From NCBI RefSeq assembly GCF_003820355.1, contig NZ_RPOK01000001.1:832847-896846 (forward strand): DNA of 64,000 nucleotides, written 5' to 3'. Under the pieces are notes generated by a model, which made no database searches, was not told the origin of the DNA, and worked only from the letters and a program-made list of their open reading frames with translations. The position numbers were made by a program, and so were the translations under genes. This document shows positions 61,682 through 64,000 of the stretch, piece by piece (the first letter of the stretch is position 1; every line of letters begins with the position of its first letter). The stretch comes from Paralteromonas sediminis. Its GTDB lineage: Bacteria; Pseudomonadota; Gammaproteobacteria; Enterobacterales; Alteromonadaceae.

Positions 61682-62667
61682 CTGCTAATAATACTGGGGA
61701 CGACTGCTGTGCTGGCATAGTGTGAGAGGATGGTTTGTTTCGCAGCCTTGCCCATGGCAGTGCGCTGCGTATCAGAATAATTTATCCAATCAGCAACATA
61801 CTCCGTTAATTGCGCTAACTGGCCTTCATCAACCAGCCAGCCATTTTTTTTGTGTTTAATAAGTTTAGGGATAGCACCCACTTTTGACGCCACCAAAGGA
61901 ATGTGTCTGCCCATGGCTTCAAGTGCTGCCATCGGTAAACCTTCATAACGAGAGGGAACGATAAGCAAACCAATTTGCGGCCAAATTGGGTTCATATCAT
62001 CTTGCTGTCCATGAAAAATTACATTTGTGGGGGCATGTTGCTTCAACATTTCTGCCATAGGCCCGTCACCGTAAATATGAAACGCATGGGCACGAAAACA
62101 GCGTGCTAGTTCAATAAATCTGTCTGGCGCTTTTTCGTGGCTTAAGCGTCCAACAAAGGCGATTTGCTTACCTATACTGGGCACAAGATGCGTCGTGTCG
62201 ATAAAGTTATTCAGTACTTGGTGACAGCCTGGCACTTTCGCGGCAATGCGTTGACTTACGGCAAAGCTTTTGTGTGCGAGCCAGGCAAGATGGCGATCAC
62301 ACCAATCATAAAGTGCGAGTCTTCCTGTTCCACTTTCACCCGCGTGGAATGTTGACACCACGCGCGTCCCACAGAGCCTGGCCGCAACTCGGCCCATGAT
62401 GCCTGCTTTGTAGCCATGAGTATGGATAACCATGGGCCGATGAGATCTAATATGACTTAGCAGGTTTACAAACTGACCACTTAGGCAGGTAAACGGAATT
62501 TTGCATGCAGTCAGCTGGTCTTTGAGCGGGTGAGGGCCATGGTCGCGTAAAAATACCACACTCACCGCGTGTCCTTCAGTCTTGATGCCATTCGCTAGTT
62601 GCAGAACATGGGTCTCTATACCCCCCAAACCACGACTGTCTAAAAGTAACCAAATTTCGTTATTCAT
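61675..62667 (-). CDS. GT4 glycosyltransferase
   Basis: A 330-residue GT-B type transferase: IWLLLDSRGLGGIETHVLQLANGIK, VIHTHGYKAGIMGRVAARLCG, IAFVGRLSHEKAPDRFIELAR, FHIYGDGPMAEML, LLIVPSRYEGLPMAALEAMGRHIPLVASKVGAIPKLI. All usual motifs are present. It starts 14 bases after the CpsD-like gene, in the unit that begins with the SLBB export gene beyond the window edge. Confidence 0.92.
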   Translation of the reverse strand: MNNEIWLLLDSRGLGGIETHVLQLANGIKTEGHAVSVVFLRDHGPHPLKDQLTACKIPFTCLSGQFVNLLSHIRSHRPMVIHTHGYKAGIMGRVAARLCGTRVVSTFHAGESGTGRLALYDWCDRHLAWLAHKSFAVSQRIAAKVPGCHQVLNNFIDTTHLVPSIGKQIAFVGRLSHEKAPDRFIELARCFRAHAFHIYGDGPMAEMLKQHAPTNVIFHGQQDDMNPIWPQIGLLIVPSRYEGLPMAALEAMGRHIPLVASKVGAIPKLIKHKKNGWLVDEGQLAQLTEYVADWINYSDTQRTAMGKAAKQTILSHYASTAVVPSIISSY

Positions 62668-62681
62668 CGTTATGCTCCGCG

Positions 62682-63392
62682 TTAAACATCAAGCGTGAGC
62701 AATCGATTGTTGCTAATAACCTTTTGACAAAGGTTTCCTAGCCAGCCTGACCACTGCTTTAGTCTATTCACCTCGCGCAGCATTTCTGTTTTTAATGATG
62801 GACTGTATTGGTCATTGAGTATACAACCCTTTAATTGCGCGCCAGCTTCGTTGAGTTTGGCAATGCCTTCATTGACTTCGGCTTGGCTGGTTTGTCCAGA
62901 TAACACCACTAAAAGAGCACCATCACACGACGCCGCGACTTGTTCAGCCGGGATATTATTTGCGTTGATACGATTCAGCGGTGACGTATCCACAATGATG
63001 AGGTCAAACTGTGTCTGCCATTGTTTTAATGCTTCTGTTAATGAGCCAGCACTGCGTAATTTCATTAAGGGCGTACGACCGGCCGATGGCGACACCCCGG
63101 TAAGCGCTATTTGCTTACCTTCAGGCATCATAAGTTGGGGAGCCGGAAAAAGGTGATCAACCTCTCCGTCATTTTGCACGTTAAGTAATGGCTGCAGGCT
63201 GGGTCTGTAAAGATTTAAATCGACCACAAGCGTGTTATAGCCAGCCAATAGATGTCGCTGCGCCAACGCTAACGCGAGAGATGACAAGCCTTCCTGAGAA
63301 TTACACGCCGTCAGCGCTAAGGTGCGCAACTGTTGTGAAGTAATAAAGTTATAAATGCGTTGAATTTCAATACTGTGGATCGGATCGTACAT
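62682..63392 (-). CDS. CpsD/CapB-like ATPase with degenerate nucleotide site
   Basis: A 236-residue protein of the bacterial tyrosine kinase (CpsD/Wzc C-domain) family by overall pattern: LRTLALTACNSQEGLSSLALALAQRHLLAGYNTLVVDLNLYRPSLQPLL, FDLIIVDTSPLNRINANNIPAEQVAASCDGALLVVLSGQT. The Walker A lysine is missing (QEGLSS where EGKST is usual), the second Asp of the A' motif is Asn (DLNLYRP), and the Tyr-rich tail is absent. So kinase activity is doubtful; it may be a structural or regulatory pseudokinase for the separate Wzz-like protein. It overlaps the SLBB gene stop by 1 base. Confidence 0.82.
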   Translation of the reverse strand: MYDPIHSIEIQRIYNFITSQQLRTLALTACNSQEGLSSLALALAQRHLLAGYNTLVVDLNLYRPSLQPLLNVQNDGEVDHLFPAPQLMMPEGKQIALTGVSPSAGRTPLMKLRSAGSLTEALKQWQTQFDLIIVDTSPLNRINANNIPAEQVAASCDGALLVVLSGQTSQAEVNEGIAKLNEAGAQLKGCILNDQYSPSLKTEMLREVNRLKQWSGWLGNLCQKVISNNRLLTLDV

Positions 63393-64000
63393 TACAATAC
63401 CCCTATAAGACTGGCGAGCGAAACGACCTGGAATAGGTCATTCAGACCTGTGCGAACTTTTTGCCACTGACTTTCACCTTTATTCGGCACGTATACCGTG
63501 TCACCTGCTCTCAATACGGGGAGGTCCTCAAACCTGGCAGTACGACTAAACTCAGGAAGGTCAAAGGTTCTTGCCTGATCGGCGCAGCACGACATATTTA
63601 CAACGGTAATCTTCTCCAAATAAGCTGCGTCGCTGGTGCCTCCAGCCTGAGCAAGCAAATCGAGGATCGTCATGGTGTCGTCAAAGCGATAACGACCTGG
63701 TTTATTTACAGACCCAAGCACACGGATAGTCGACTCTTTGCTTTCATCCAGCCAGTGCCTTGATTTACTCGGGATGTAAATGGTGTCGCCTGGCATAACC
63801 TTGGGCAATAAATAGTCATCACCGGTCTCAAAATACATGGCCAGATTAACCTTACTGACACGCGCATACTTGTTGTTTCTGTGGCTAATACGAATATTGT
63901 GAATATCTGCGTTGCCAGTAGGGCCGTCTGCTGCGGAAAGGATGTCTAGAAAGTGCATGACTTCATTAAATTTGTAACGCCCTGGCGCGCCCACTTCGCC
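63392..64000 (-). CDS. SLBB-domain polysaccharide export protein (Wza-like), 5' part outside window
   Basis: The C-terminal 200 or so residues of an outer-membrane polysaccharide export protein. Two or more SLBB domains are seen, each with the pattern GAPGRYKFNEVMHFLDILSAADGP and GSVNKPGRYRFDDTMTILDLLAQAGGTS, and GDTIYIPSK or GDTVYVPNK between them. The gene runs past the right edge of the window and its start, signal and poly-export domain are not visible. It would form the export channel for the polymer of this locus. Confidence 0.88.
   Translation of the reverse strand, partial: GEVGAPGRYKFNEVMHFLDILSAADGPTGNADIHNIRISHRNNKYARVSKVNLAMYFETGDDYLLPKVMPGDTIYIPSKSRHWLDESKESTIRVLGSVNKPGRYRFDDTMTILDLLAQAGGTSDAAYLEKITVVNMSCCADQARTFDLPEFSRTARFEDLPVLRAGDTVYVPNKGESQWQKVRTGLNDLFQVVSLASLIGVL

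Overview
The window is a chromosomal segment from a marine-type gammaproteobacterium, most likely Alteromonadales (Alteromonadaceae-like). This rests on the aspS-nudB-ruvCAB / ybgC-tolQRAB-pal-cpoB / tRNA-Lys / nadA order, an aroF-tyrA pair facing pheA, tRNAs with encoded CCA, secreted enzymes with PEP-CTERM-like and GlyGly-CTERM sorting tails, and a CrsA/CrsR-like partner-switch pair. The genus call is inference.

Layout. (1) 0-4 kb: a secreted ExeM/NucH-type nuclease ending in a dockerin, followed by a small exported cohesin-like protein with a PEP-CTERM-like anchor. (2) 4-9.3 kb: aromatic amino acid genes aroF-tyrA (with a TyrR-like box) and pheA, with a GH16 beta-glucanase between them. 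(3) 9.4-12.6 kb: signalling genes: YciH plus a double-receiver protein on one strand, and a STAS protein plus a REC-PP2C-HATPase protein on the other. (4) 12.7-16.8 kb: a Fur-boxed Fe(III) ABC transporter and a TerB-like gene. (5) 16.8-29.4 kb: conserved housekeeping genes: DUF72, aspS, nudB, ruvCAB, the Tol-Pal envelope operon, two tRNA-Lys genes and nadA. (6) 28-35 kb: a tRNA-associated accessory region. Short multi-hairpin elements interrupt tRNA-like T-arms after tRNA-Lys and tRNA-Ser. About 180 bp of direct repeats flank a 4.3 kb island with an XRE regulator, a HigBA toxin-antitoxin pair and a TOTE-type primase-helicase split by a frame break. Decayed integrase-like and LytTR fragments lie just outside. 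(7) 35-46 kb: mixed genes: YgiQ radical SAM, a glycosyltransferase, a YjiH-like membrane protein, H-NOX, a DUF1460 lipoprotein, an isochorismatase-family hydrolase and a hybrid histidine kinase. (8) 45.8-64 kb: a large exopolysaccharide locus with SLBB export protein (cut by the window edge), a degenerate CpsD-like ATPase, a Wzz-like co-polymerase, Wzx flippase, Wzy/WaaL-like polymerase, many glycosyltransferases, a pyruvyltransferase, a GT2-sugar transferase fusion and a YvcK-like protein.

How parts work together. The polysaccharide locus has the parts of a Wzx/Wzy-type pathway: initiating sugar-phosphate transferase, glycosyltransferases, flippase, polymerase, co-polymerase and outer-membrane export protein. 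At least three good sigma-54 (-24/-12) promoter matches drive its units, two of them divergent in one intergenic region, so RpoN control of the polymer is the simplest reading. The island's toxin-antitoxin pair is translationally linked to the TOTE primase-helicase and has a promoter predicted to make a leaderless toxin mRNA. The cohesin/dockerin pair at the left end could hold a nuclease at the cell surface. No CRISPR array, complete integrase or intact insertion sequence was seen.
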